A program made the position numbers and the translations under genes. Below the pieces are notes generated by a model. It was not told where the DNA came from, did not search any database, and saw only the letters and a list, made by a program, of their open reading frames with translations. A DNA stretch of 46,546 nt from Gammaproteobacteria bacterium UBA5078 (GTDB lineage: Bacteria > Pseudomonadota > Gammaproteobacteria > Pseudomonadales > Pseudohongiellaceae). Location: contig DIAM01000014.1 of assembly GCA_002416505.1 (NCBI GenBank), positions 1-46,546 on the forward strand, given 5' to 3'. Positions 1 through 5,518 of this stretch are shown one piece after another (positions within the stretch are counted from its first letter, which is position 1; each line of letters opens with the position of its first letter).

Positions 1-226
1 AGAAAACTGGGGCCTTACCATACAGGCCATTGTGCTGACGATAGAAACGACCGGCGCTATAGAAATAGGTATTGCCGTTGTGATCGATACGGCGGTTCGA
101 ACTTGGCAGTGACCTCTGCGGCGGGTGAGCGTCGCCGCGATTGTTCCGGGGCTGCGCCTCGGCAGCGCTAGCGACGGACAAACACAGCAACGCGGCCATA
201 AACACGAAAACAGTAATTCTGTACAT
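1..226 (-). CDS. Secreted protein fragment, DUF6515-like (3' end outside window)
   Basis: The reading frame starts with ATG at 226 behind an AGGGGA ribosome-binding site (about 8 bases upstream) and runs off the left edge of the window after about 75 codons. The N-terminus is a typical Sec signal peptide: MYR, then a hydrophobic stretch (residues 4-18) ending ASAAEA. A short basic, Pro/Asn-rich segment follows, and then the motif NTYFYSAGRFYRQHNG. Aromatic repeats of this type (YFYxxGxFYR) are seen in the DUF6515 family of secreted proteins of unknown role, so I suggest that family from memory of its pattern. It lies at the distal side of the cassette array and is transcribed in the same direction, but it is separated from the last attC by the inverted repeat at 327-381. 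No function can be assigned. Confidence 0.6.
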   Translation of the reverse strand, partial: MYRITVFVFMAALLCLSVASAAEAQPRNNRGDAHPPQRSLPSSNRRIDHNGNTYFYSAGRFYRQHNGLYGKAPVF

Positions 227-326
227 TGGACAATCCCCTAAGTGGTTTTGCTCTAATAAACGCGTCAATGCGCAATTAGTTTACAAACTCTACGAGGGAA
301 TCGTCGAAACCCGTTGTTTAAATTTT

Positions 327-381
327 GGGGTCAGGTTCGTTGATCCAATATAAATTTCAAAAATTCAAAGAACCTGACCCC
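327..381. repeat. Inverted repeat with GGGGTCAGGTTC arms (REP/MITE-like)
   Basis: Left arm GGGGTCAGGTTC at 327-338 and the exact reverse complement GAACCTGACCCC at 370-381 flank 31 AT-rich bases. Pairing extends partly outward on both sides (aaattt/aaatca). Ends of the GGGGTCAGG type are familiar next to REP-associated Y1 (IS200-like) transposases in proteobacteria, so this could be a non-autonomous REP- or MITE-like element. No transposase is present. It could also act as a hairpin at the end of the cassette array. Confidence 0.6.
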
Positions 382-402
382 TTGATTTCTTAGGACTTGG
401 CT

Positions 403-507
403 CTATAACGCTCCCGATTTGGCGCTAAACTAAGTAGGCATGGCTTTTTAGTTTTTTGCAAAAGGCATGACGACATACTTTTGTCGCTCAGGGTCGGATT
501 GTTAGGC
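403..507 (-). repeat. attC recombination site 5 (distal end of array)
   Basis: Read on the minus strand it starts GCCTAAC (507-501), runs through an imperfect palindrome and ends GTTATAG (409-403). The central part folds on itself: a segment containing gcgacaaaagtatg pairs imperfectly with one containing catacttagtttagcgcc-like sequence. It is clearly related to the attC at 4104-4205, sharing blocks around AATCCG, GAGCGAC and TTTAGCGCC. The stop codon of the 502-1779 gene lies inside the core. Confidence 0.8.
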
Positions 508-1779
508 TTCTTGCCCCTGGTATTCTGAAAATGAATAATTTTGTGTAGGCCCAAACATTTCCTCGAAGCGCTCCTTGAGATCGGGTGATTCCTCAAATTC
601 AACTCCATCCAAAACAATAATATCGTAGCTTCTGCCTGGAACACTGAGTGGCTCCGTAACTATTCCTATAACTCTAGTAAGATTCAACATGCAATAGGCA
701 ACAGCACATAAGTTGTAGATTGCATTTGTCCTCTCTTGACGAGATCGATTTGTCGAGAGAACGAGGACTGCCGAGTTATCTGAAGGATTCATTATTAAAG
801 AATGGCCATGCCCAGTTTGATCCGCCTTCTTCATCCTTTCTAGATACTTGCTTCCGACAATCCTCCTTGTGAGCCTGTTCATTTTGCTCAGCTCCGTCAC
901 ACCTGCGATGTAATTCTGAACCGTTCCCAGATCATGCTTAGCGCGACCGGCAGGAACAACTACTCCTGTATCAAAACCTAATGATGTGTGTAATTGAGAG
1001 ATTATCGAATCAACTACGTAGCTTGGCAGGTTAAGCTCGTCTCTCTTTCGAATATCTTCAGCACTTGCTGACTGGTAAGAAGTCCAGTAACCCTCAATAA
1101 TATGCAGGAAATCACATTTGCCTTCCAGAACTTCAGTGACAAGGTCAGGATTGGTTTTATAGAAAGCTAAAAAATCCATCTCCTCGGTAAGAGGCATTAG
1201 AATGCCCTTCTCGTAGAACCTCGCTCGAGTCTCCAAATATTCAATAAAGTCAGGAAGGGTATCAACTTCGTGGACTATCTTACGATAGTCATCAAGACGG
1301 AATATGTGGATAGGCATTCCATGTTTGTATGTATACCCACCATACAATGCGGTCCTTTCGTCTTCTGGAAAAGCGTCCTCACCAATTAGTTCAATCAGTA
1401 CTAATCCATGAAGCTTGCTGATCGCTGTAGGTTCGAATGGAAGCTCAATGCCCCTAGAGTTGACCAACTTTTGAATCTGCTTTTCCTTCACGGCGCTGTT
1501 AATCGTCTTTAATTGCCCAATACCTTTGGTAATTATCTTATTTATTCTTTGGTAGTCGATTTCCGTTTTCTCACTTCCCGGCTTAAGCTCTGTCTTCGAT
1601 TTGACCTGATATGCCAGCATTACCTCGCCGAACGGAACTACGAAATCTGATGCTTCCTTTCGCAAGCCATTGTTTTGTGTGTACTCTGGATTTGGGACAA
1701 CGAAGTCCTCTAGGAAAGCTCTAGAACTAAGCTCCCCAACTAATGCCTCAATTTCCTTTCCCTGATTGATCTTGCTCAT
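502..1779 (-). CDS. Cassette protein with PD-(D/E)XK nuclease-like N-terminus
   Basis: A 425-residue cassette gene with no family name that I recognise. The first 65 residues resemble a PD-(D/E)XK nuclease core: a helix with E9/E11, then KEASD with D45, a beta-strand, and QVK with Q58 and K60 (D-x12-QxK, where Q replaces the usual E). Such a core also occurs in small restriction-type and anti-phage nucleases. The remaining 360 residues look like one or more mixed alpha/beta domains with no membrane segment; the C-terminal third contains SYDIIVLDGVEFEES. The stop codon TAA (504-502) is formed by the attC core at 501-507, so the frame ends exactly in the recombination site. The start ATG at 1779 is 12 bases beyond the previous attC core. 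A nuclease role is an inference from this motif alone. Confidence 0.7.
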   Translation of the reverse strand: MSKINQGKEIEALVGELSSRAFLEDFVVPNPEYTQNNGLRKEASDFVVPFGEVMLAYQVKSKTELKPGSEKTEIDYQRINKIITKGIGQLKTINSAVKEKQIQKLVNSRGIELPFEPTAISKLHGLVLIELIGEDAFPEDERTALYGGYTYKHGMPIHIFRLDDYRKIVHEVDTLPDFIEYLETRARFYEKGILMPLTEEMDFLAFYKTNPDLVTEVLEGKCDFLHIIEGYWTSYQSASAEDIRKRDELNLPSYVVDSIISQLHTSLGFDTGVVVPAGRAKHDLGTVQNYIAGVTELSKMNRLTRRIVGSKYLERMKKADQTGHGHSLIMNPSDNSAVLVLSTNRSRQERTNAIYNLCAVAYCMLNLTRVIGIVTEPLSVPGRSYDIIVLDGVEFEESPDLKERFEEMFGPTQNYSFSEYQGQEA

Positions 1780-1790
1780 AAGCTCCTTGA

Positions 1791-1904
1791 ACCTAACGCC
1801 GCCATAAACGGCGGCAGAGCGGAGCGGCTATTGCGCATAAAATAGCGAAGCCTTGCGCAAAAGACGCGGAGTCTCTGGCGTCCGTTTTGATGGCTTTGTT
1901 AGGC
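1791..1904 (-). repeat. attC recombination site 4
   Basis: On the plus strand the ends are ACCTAAC (1791-1797) and GTTAGGC (1898-1904), matching RYYYAAC and GTTRRRY exactly. Inside is an imperfect palindrome (aacgccgcc...tttatg/ggctttgtt region; gcgcataaaatagcgaagccttgcgc in the loop). At 114 bases it is the longest of the five sites. Confidence 0.85.
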
Positions 1905-1914
1905 GCCTGGCTAG

Positions 1915-2646
1915 CTATTGACTCCACACTACCTCACATGCAAGGTATTCGCGAATTACTATTCTGACACACACTTCCTCAACCTCGTGAATTGCCAAGT
2001 AACGATAGCGCCCCTCTTGTACGTCAACCCAATCAGTAGCGATAAATCCAAGCGCTGATGAATTCCCATCACTATTTTGAAGTGGCAGTTGAACAACGTA
2101 TTGCCGTTGCATGCCCCGCGAGCCGACCTCACCCAACATTTGGGTTACATATGCTGAGTCGAACGTTTCACGCGCTTCTTCAGATAGCAACTCCAGAGGC
2201 GCGCACCAAAATGACTTTGCTTCTTCTGAACATAGCTGGCTTAATTCAAACACGGCATGGCCCCTGGCTAGTTTTAGGGCAACATTCTTCACCCGATCTT
2301 CTTCTATAGAAAAATATGTGCGGCCTTCAGATTCATATCTAGATTTTTCAATGCGCGCCAAGAGCGCTGGCGAACGAGCAAGAAGCTTTGCAATACTTGG
2401 ACGTTCAATTTTATCTGGCGTAGTCGTACCGACAATTACGGCTTCTATTAGACAAGCAAGATATTCCTCATCAGAAGAAAAACCGTTGTTGCATGGCCTG
2501 CATGCTGCCACAACCGGCAGATTTTCGGGATACGGCGAATCTAGGAGAACTTTAGATGGGGCATGCTCACGTGTAGTCTCTGGGCCACCGCAATAAATGC
2601 ACCCACTTACCAGTCTTGCATCCGCGTAATCTCGAAGTTGATCCAT
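1915..2646 (-). CDS. Cassette-encoded HNH-type endonuclease-like protein
   Basis: A 243-residue cassette gene. The N-terminus carries a zinc-binding HNH/treble-clef pattern: C16-x2-C19 (CIYCGG), E27-H28 (EHAPSK), then C49-x2-C52-N53 (CRPCNNGFSSDEE). C-x2-C...EH...C-x2-C-N is the usual layout of small HNH endonucleases, with H28 as the probable first catalytic His and N53/N54 as the middle Asn. The 180 residues after it are unassigned and may be a target-recognition or regulatory domain. The gene starts with ATG at 2646, 23 bases after the upstream attC core, and stops 11 bases before its own attC (1904). HNH proteins of this kind are common orphan cassettes. Its substrate is unknown; DNA restriction or anti-phage activity is an inference. 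Confidence 0.75.
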   Translation of the reverse strand: MDQLRDYADARLVSGCIYCGGPETTREHAPSKVLLDSPYPENLPVVAACRPCNNGFSSDEEYLACLIEAVIVGTTTPDKIERPSIAKLLARSPALLARIEKSRYESEGRTYFSIEEDRVKNVALKLARGHAVFELSQLCSEEAKSFWCAPLELLSEEARETFDSAYVTQMLGEVGSRGMQRQYVVQLPLQNSDGNSSALGFIATDWVDVQEGRYRYLAIHEVEEVCVRIVIREYLACEVVWSQ

Positions 2647-2668
2647 AAGCTATGGGTTCTCGATAGTC

Positions 2669-2738
2669 GCCTAACGACGCGCTCACCGGAAAATTGAAGC
2701 ACAGCGTAAATTTGTCCGAGTGCGGCGCTTTGTTAAGG
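2669..2738 (-). repeat. attC recombination site 3 (short)
   Basis: Plus-strand ends are GCCTAAC (2669-2675) and GTTAAGG (2732-2738); the last base of the second box departs from GTTRRRY. Between them CGACGCGCTCACCGGA pairs imperfectly with the tccgagtgcggcg side. At 70 bases it is near the lower size limit of attC sites. Confidence 0.7.
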
Positions 2739-2740
2739 CA

Positions 2741-3466
2741 TTATTTGTCATCTTTAACTGGACGCCTACCGCCGGTGTACACATATTTTGTTTGAAGGTG
2801 CTCCTCTGGACCCTGCGCCTCCAATAAGCCTTCTTTTACTAAAAATGAAACCGCTTCTCGTATCGCCGAAAACGGGTAAACTCCCCTAAATTTTGGATGT
2901 AGCCTTATACTACCAAGCGTTAAGTATTCTCGCTCCGCAACAAATGCCAAAATTGCATTTAGTACGTCCGCAAGCGAATATTCCTCTTGGGCTACCTCAT
3001 CGACTTTTCGTGTTTGCTTTATGGCCTTATCTAATAATTTTTGCATTTCACTCTGCATTATTTGTATTCGGTCTTCTTTCTCACCTATCTGGGACATGAG
3101 ATTGGCGAATTCTGCGGTAACTTCCTCTTTAATTTCTTTAATCTTTTGCTTTGAGTTCTCTTCGATCAGGTCAGCTATATCAGAATCCTTTTCTTTATCT
3201 CCCCATACATGATTCCTCATGTCGGTAACTGTTTCACGCATCATGCTAAAGGTATCTGAATAAAGGCGATCAAATAATGTTTCAAGTCGATCTACAGAAG
3301 CACTTATACCTTTTGCGGCCTCTTTCGTCTCTTCGGAAACTTTATTCGATAGCCGGTAAAAAGTAACCGAAAGCCAAACAGCGAAGCCTCCAATAACAAG
3401 TGAAACAAGTGATGCAACCACAGAAATTATATTTATTGCTGTCATTGCCGATGACGAATCTTCCAT
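2741..3466 (-). CDS. Cassette-encoded membrane-anchored coiled-coil protein
   Basis: A 241-residue cassette protein of unknown family. Residues about 11-36 form one hydrophobic membrane segment (IISVVASLVSLVIGGFAVWL). Residues about 40-160 are charged and rich in Glu/Lys, the pattern of a long coiled coil, with KQKIKEIKEEV and an EKEDRIQIMQSEMQKLL heptad-like stretch. The last 80 residues (ADVLNAILAFVAEREYLTLGSIRL...AIREAVSFLVKEGLLEA) look like a winged-helix fold, with a strand-turn YVYTGGRRP at the end. The layout (membrane anchor, coiled coil, possible winged helix) suggests a sensor or an anchored effector. Start ATG at 3466, stop TAA at 2743-2741, two bases from the attC core. Function not known. 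Confidence 0.7.
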   Translation of the reverse strand: MEDSSSAMTAINIISVVASLVSLVIGGFAVWLSVTFYRLSNKVSEETKEAAKGISASVDRLETLFDRLYSDTFSMMRETVTDMRNHVWGDKEKDSDIADLIEENSKQKIKEIKEEVTAEFANLMSQIGEKEDRIQIMQSEMQKLLDKAIKQTRKVDEVAQEEYSLADVLNAILAFVAEREYLTLGSIRLHPKFRGVYPFSAIREAVSFLVKEGLLEAQGPEEHLQTKYVYTGGRRPVKDDK

Positions 3467-3488
3467 TTTGTACTCCGAAGTAATTTTG

Positions 3489-3590
3489 CCCTAACGCCCT
3501 TGTGCTGGCGCCAAGGTAAGTTGGCGCGGCGGTTGCGCAGGCAATCGCCGTAACAGTTTACCTTGGACGCTCAGAAACAGATTGTTATAT
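3489..3590 (-). repeat. attC recombination site 2
   Basis: Plus-strand ends are CCCTAAC (3489-3495) and GTTATAT (3584-3590), both slightly off consensus. The interior is strongly palindromic: CGCCAAGGTAA near 3509-3519 pairs with TTACCTTGGACG near 3558-3569, and ggcggttgcg pairs with cgcaatcgcc-like sequence around the tip. The stop codon of the 3585-4097 gene overlaps the core. Confidence 0.75.
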
Positions 3591-4097
3591 TCCATTTGGA
3601 TATTTGTTCTTTGCAAACAGAAATCGGCCCTCATAGAATTCACTTAGTTCAATTGGTGCATCCCTAAATGACTCCTCGTTATCGCATCTCAACAGATTGA
3701 AGAGAAAGGTCGTCGATTCAATCGCGAGCGACAAATCTGGAATATGCATTACAAGCTCTGAATCTAGATGCGCCAGGAACTTATCTCGATAAACCTTGCA
3801 CCTCTCGATATACGAATCGAAATCGGACTTTGAAATTCTCAACATTTCAAAGAGTGCTTCCTCGAATACGTCAGCATCATTAATGACTCTACTCCAATGG
3901 TGCTTTCCCTTCGGATCAGCGAAAAGCTTACACCATTCCAAGACGGTAAAGTCTAGAAAATTATTGCTGCTATTGCGCCAAAAATCGTCAGTGATCCAAT
4001 TATCCCGACTTTCCCGTCCCGCCTTGTAATACGCCGCATTTCGTATGCAATGACAGCAAACGATCCCGGCCCGTCTAATGCGCTCATCTCGATTCAT
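3585..4097 (-). CDS. Cassette-encoded HEPN/AbiU2-like protein
   Basis: A 170-residue, all-helical-looking cassette protein. It contains RNAAYYKAG (19-27), FLDFTVLEWCKLFAD (47-61), KHHW (65-68) and YRDKFLAHLD (103-112). The last gives R104-x5-H110, the R-x4-6-H signature of HEPN ribonucleases, and the overall pattern resembles AbiU2-type abortive-infection proteins. HEPN proteins with an intact motif usually cut RNA and act in toxin-antitoxin or anti-phage systems. No separate antitoxin gene is seen next to it, so it may be self-limiting, or kept silent in its array position. The ATG at 4097 follows the upstream attC core by 6 bases, and the TAA stop (3587-3585) lies inside the following attC. 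The HEPN call rests on motif reading only. Confidence 0.6.
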   Translation of the reverse strand: MNRDERIRRAGIVCCHCIRNAAYYKAGRESRDNWITDDFWRNSSNNFLDFTVLEWCKLFADPKGKHHWSRVINDADVFEEALFEMLRISKSDFDSYIERCKVYRDKFLAHLDSELVMHIPDLSLAIESTTFLFNLLRCDNEESFRDAPIELSEFYEGRFLFAKNKYPNGI

Positions 4098-4103
4098 GGG
4101 AGA

Positions 4104-4205
4104 ACATAACGCCCCTGCTCAGGCGCTAAAGTATGTTGGCGTGGCTTTTGCGGACGAAAAAGCCATGACAGCATTCTTTGGTCGCTCTGGAGCGGATTGT
4201 TATGC
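4104..4205 (-). repeat. attC recombination site 1
   Basis: Minus strand: GCATAAC (4205-4199), a long imperfect palindrome, then GTTATGT (4110-4104). The arms contain gagcgaccaaagaatgctg and a matching catactttagcgcctgagc-type segment around a cgtccg tip, flanked by AAAAGCCA/GGCTTTT. It shares much sequence with the attC at 403-507, evidence that both belong to one integron's family of sites. Confidence 0.85.
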
Positions 4206-4667
4206 ATTTACTGACTTCATTAGTTTTATAACATCATGATGAAGTTGGCTCGGATCTGGGTGTAATCTCTTGGAGTACAACCAGTTTGTATGTCTCCCGA
4301 TAGACAGCAAGCCCGTCCTAATTTTGAAACTTGGATTGACGTGTATATCTCCCGTAAAGAGAATTTCTTTGACTTTATCTGGAGCGAGAGTCCATTTAAG
4401 GCCTCCAGACTTTCCTTCTCGACGTTCGTCCAGATGGCACTCAATTCCTCTTGAGGTTTTTCTTAACCATGTGGTTTGCTTATCCGTGTTGAAGAGCTTT
4501 ATATCTTCCACATCTCCCACGGGTTGCTCAACTTCAGATGAAATCGTCGATTCCTGCACTTCAGCTTTTAGAAAAGTACACCAAGCCAACCATGCAGCAA
4601 ATGCCGCAATTCCAGTTTGAGCAATTTTTGAAATCACATCAATAATGTCTAGAAAGCATTGCCACAC
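4200..4667 (-). CDS. Cassette-encoded single-pass membrane protein, unknown
   Basis: A 155-residue protein encoded by the first cassette of the array, nearest the position where attI would be. Residues about 14-33 (ISKIAQTGIAAFAAWLAWCTFL region) form one membrane segment; the remaining 120 residues are soluble. They hold no motif that I recognise, but DIKLFNTDKQTTWLRKTSRG and GDIHVNPSFKIRTG look like beta-strand segments. The start ATG is at 4667, 16 bases after the cassette junction GTTATGC (4689-4683), behind an AAAGGAGC ribosome-binding site. The stop TAA (4202-4200) is provided by the attC core. As the most proximal cassette it is the one most likely to be expressed if an integron promoter still exists upstream. 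Confidence 0.65.
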   Translation of the reverse strand: MWQCFLDIIDVISKIAQTGIAAFAAWLAWCTFLKAEVQESTISSEVEQPVGDVEDIKLFNTDKQTTWLRKTSRGIECHLDERREGKSGGLKWTLAPDKVKEILFTGDIHVNPSFKIRTGLLSIGRHTNWLYSKRLHPDPSQLHHDVIKLMKSVNA

Positions 4668-4689
4668 TGGCAGCTCCTTTATGCATAAC

Positions 4690-5085
4690 AGTTTATTTAA
4701 GAGGCCAAAGGCCTCCTAATAATTATTAGAGGGAAGCCATATAATTTTCTCCACAAGCCCAATTAGCTTTGTTTTATTGAGCTTTGAAAAATTCCAACCT
4801 AACTAGGAGGCCACTTTCTTCGTAACTTGCCCATGAAACAACATCTGTTCTTTAAAAACGCATTGTGGCAACTTTTGCAGCCTCGAGACCCGTCATTTAC
4901 GTGTAATATACGCAAAAATTGAGCTCCGTCCATCTAATTTAGACAGCACAAATATAGAAAAGTGAGGTAAAGGTGGCGAGTTGCATTACTGCCAGGAACG
5001 GCAGTGAGCTGCCTACATTGCGTCTACATGGGAAAAACGGATTTGAGCTTGGGAAGGGAGTACGAATTCAATGTGTTGAAATTAT
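4690..5085. other. Gene-free AT-rich spacer between cassette array and tRNA-Leu
   Basis: About 400 bases without a convincing gene. Adjacent to the array is a hairpin GAGGCC-aaa-GGCCTC (4711-4725) followed by a palindromic taataattatta. These could belong to an attI-like site or an array promoter region, but no second RYYYAAC/GTTRRRY pair is found. Further right, ACTGCC (4988-4993) and GGCAGT (5000-5005) form a short hairpin downstream of tRNA-Leu, without a T-run. No integrase gene or gene remnant is visible on either strand. Confidence 0.55.
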
Positions 5086-5172
5086 TGGTGCCCGGGACCG
5101 GAATCGAACCGGTACGACCTTTCGATCGAGAGATTTTAAGTCTCTTGTGTCTACCAATTTCACCACCCGGGC
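5086..5172 (-). tRNA. leuZ: tRNA-Leu (UAA anticodon)
   Basis: The minus strand reads GCCCGGG acceptor (5172-5166), a D-arm, the anticodon arm AGAGA-CTTAAAA-TCTCT with anticodon TAA, a long variable arm (tcgatcgaaaggtcgta) typical of class II tRNAs, the T-arm GGTTCGATTCC, the closing CCCGGGC, discriminator A and an encoded CCA (5088-5086). In E. coli and many gammaproteobacteria this Leu tRNA follows tRNA-Gly and tRNA-Cys directly in one operon beside pgsA. Here it is 4.3 kb from tRNA-Cys. The symbol is taken from E. coli gene order. Confidence 0.95.
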
Positions 5173-5245
5173 GTCTAGAAAGGTGGTCTTGCGCAATGCC
5201 ATTAATACCAGATGAGCGCTGGCTTGGCATTATTCGGGGATTGTG

Positions 5246-5295
5246 TGGGGGCTGGGGGTCAGAATCGAACCGGCGTTAACTCAGTTGCAGACCGC
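5246..5295 (-). pseudogene. 3' fragment of tRNA-Cys (integration scar)
   Basis: The minus strand from 5295 to 5246 matches the 3' part of the intact tRNA-Cys at 9449-9522, from the anticodon arm through the T-arm and acceptor 3' strand to the CCA. The block GTTAACGCCGGTTCGATTC is identical. Differences are a few base changes in the anticodon stem and near the T-stem, plus one extra G in the acceptor. The GCA anticodon is retained. The 5' half (acceptor 5' strand and D-arm) is absent, so it cannot fold as a tRNA. Its orientation equals that of the intact gene, as expected for the second copy (att repeat) left by an element integrated at the 3' end of tRNA-Cys. Confidence 0.85.
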
Positions 5296-5384
5296 GGGGG
5301 ATCTTTTAACTTTTCTCAAACGAATCAACAGCTTACCAACACTTAATCGGCCTCGGGAACACTCATTTCGCCCAAAGCGAACGC

Positions 5385-5390
5385 ATTATA
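5385..5390 (-). promoter_or_regulatory. Candidate -10 box for tRNA-Leu after the operon split
   Basis: TATAAT on the minus strand (5390-5385), followed by a GC-containing discriminator (gcgttcgc), lies about 210 bases upstream of tRNA-Leu. No good -35 box is found at 16-18 bases. It is the best candidate I see for a replacement promoter, because the insertion separates tRNA-Leu from the strong promoter at 9803-9830. Confidence 0.3.
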
Positions 5391-5518
5391 AATCAATAAC
5401 TTATAGAATCATAGTTGCGGATTCCTAAAGCCGCGACAGGCTTGCTGGCGCGCTTTACGGGCTGAAAACAAAGCTGCTACTCTGGTTCGGCTCGGTTCAT
5501 ATTCGCGGTGGAGACGCA

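Larger units (their letters stand above)
403..4689 (-). mobile_element. Integron gene-cassette array without integrase (CALIN-like), five cassettes
   Basis: Five unrelated short genes, all on the minus strand, are each followed by a 70-114-base palindromic site with RYYYAAC at one end and GTTRRRY-type sequence at the other. This is the definition of integron cassettes. The order from the proximal end is 4200-4667, 3585-4097, 2741-3466, 1915-2646, 502-1779. The junction upstream of the first cassette is GTTATGC at 4689-4683 (minus strand). No intI reading frame lies upstream (4690-5085), where it would be expected in divergent orientation. The array is therefore either a cluster of attC sites lacking an integrase or a fragment of a larger chromosomal integron. 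DNA is AT-richer than the flanking core, as expected for cassettes of mixed origin. Confidence 0.85.

Noticed and set aside
4690..5085. Searched for intI or an attI site upstream of the first cassette
   Set aside because: No frame of integrase length or motif exists on either strand, and only one core-like box (GCATAAC at 4683-4689) is present.
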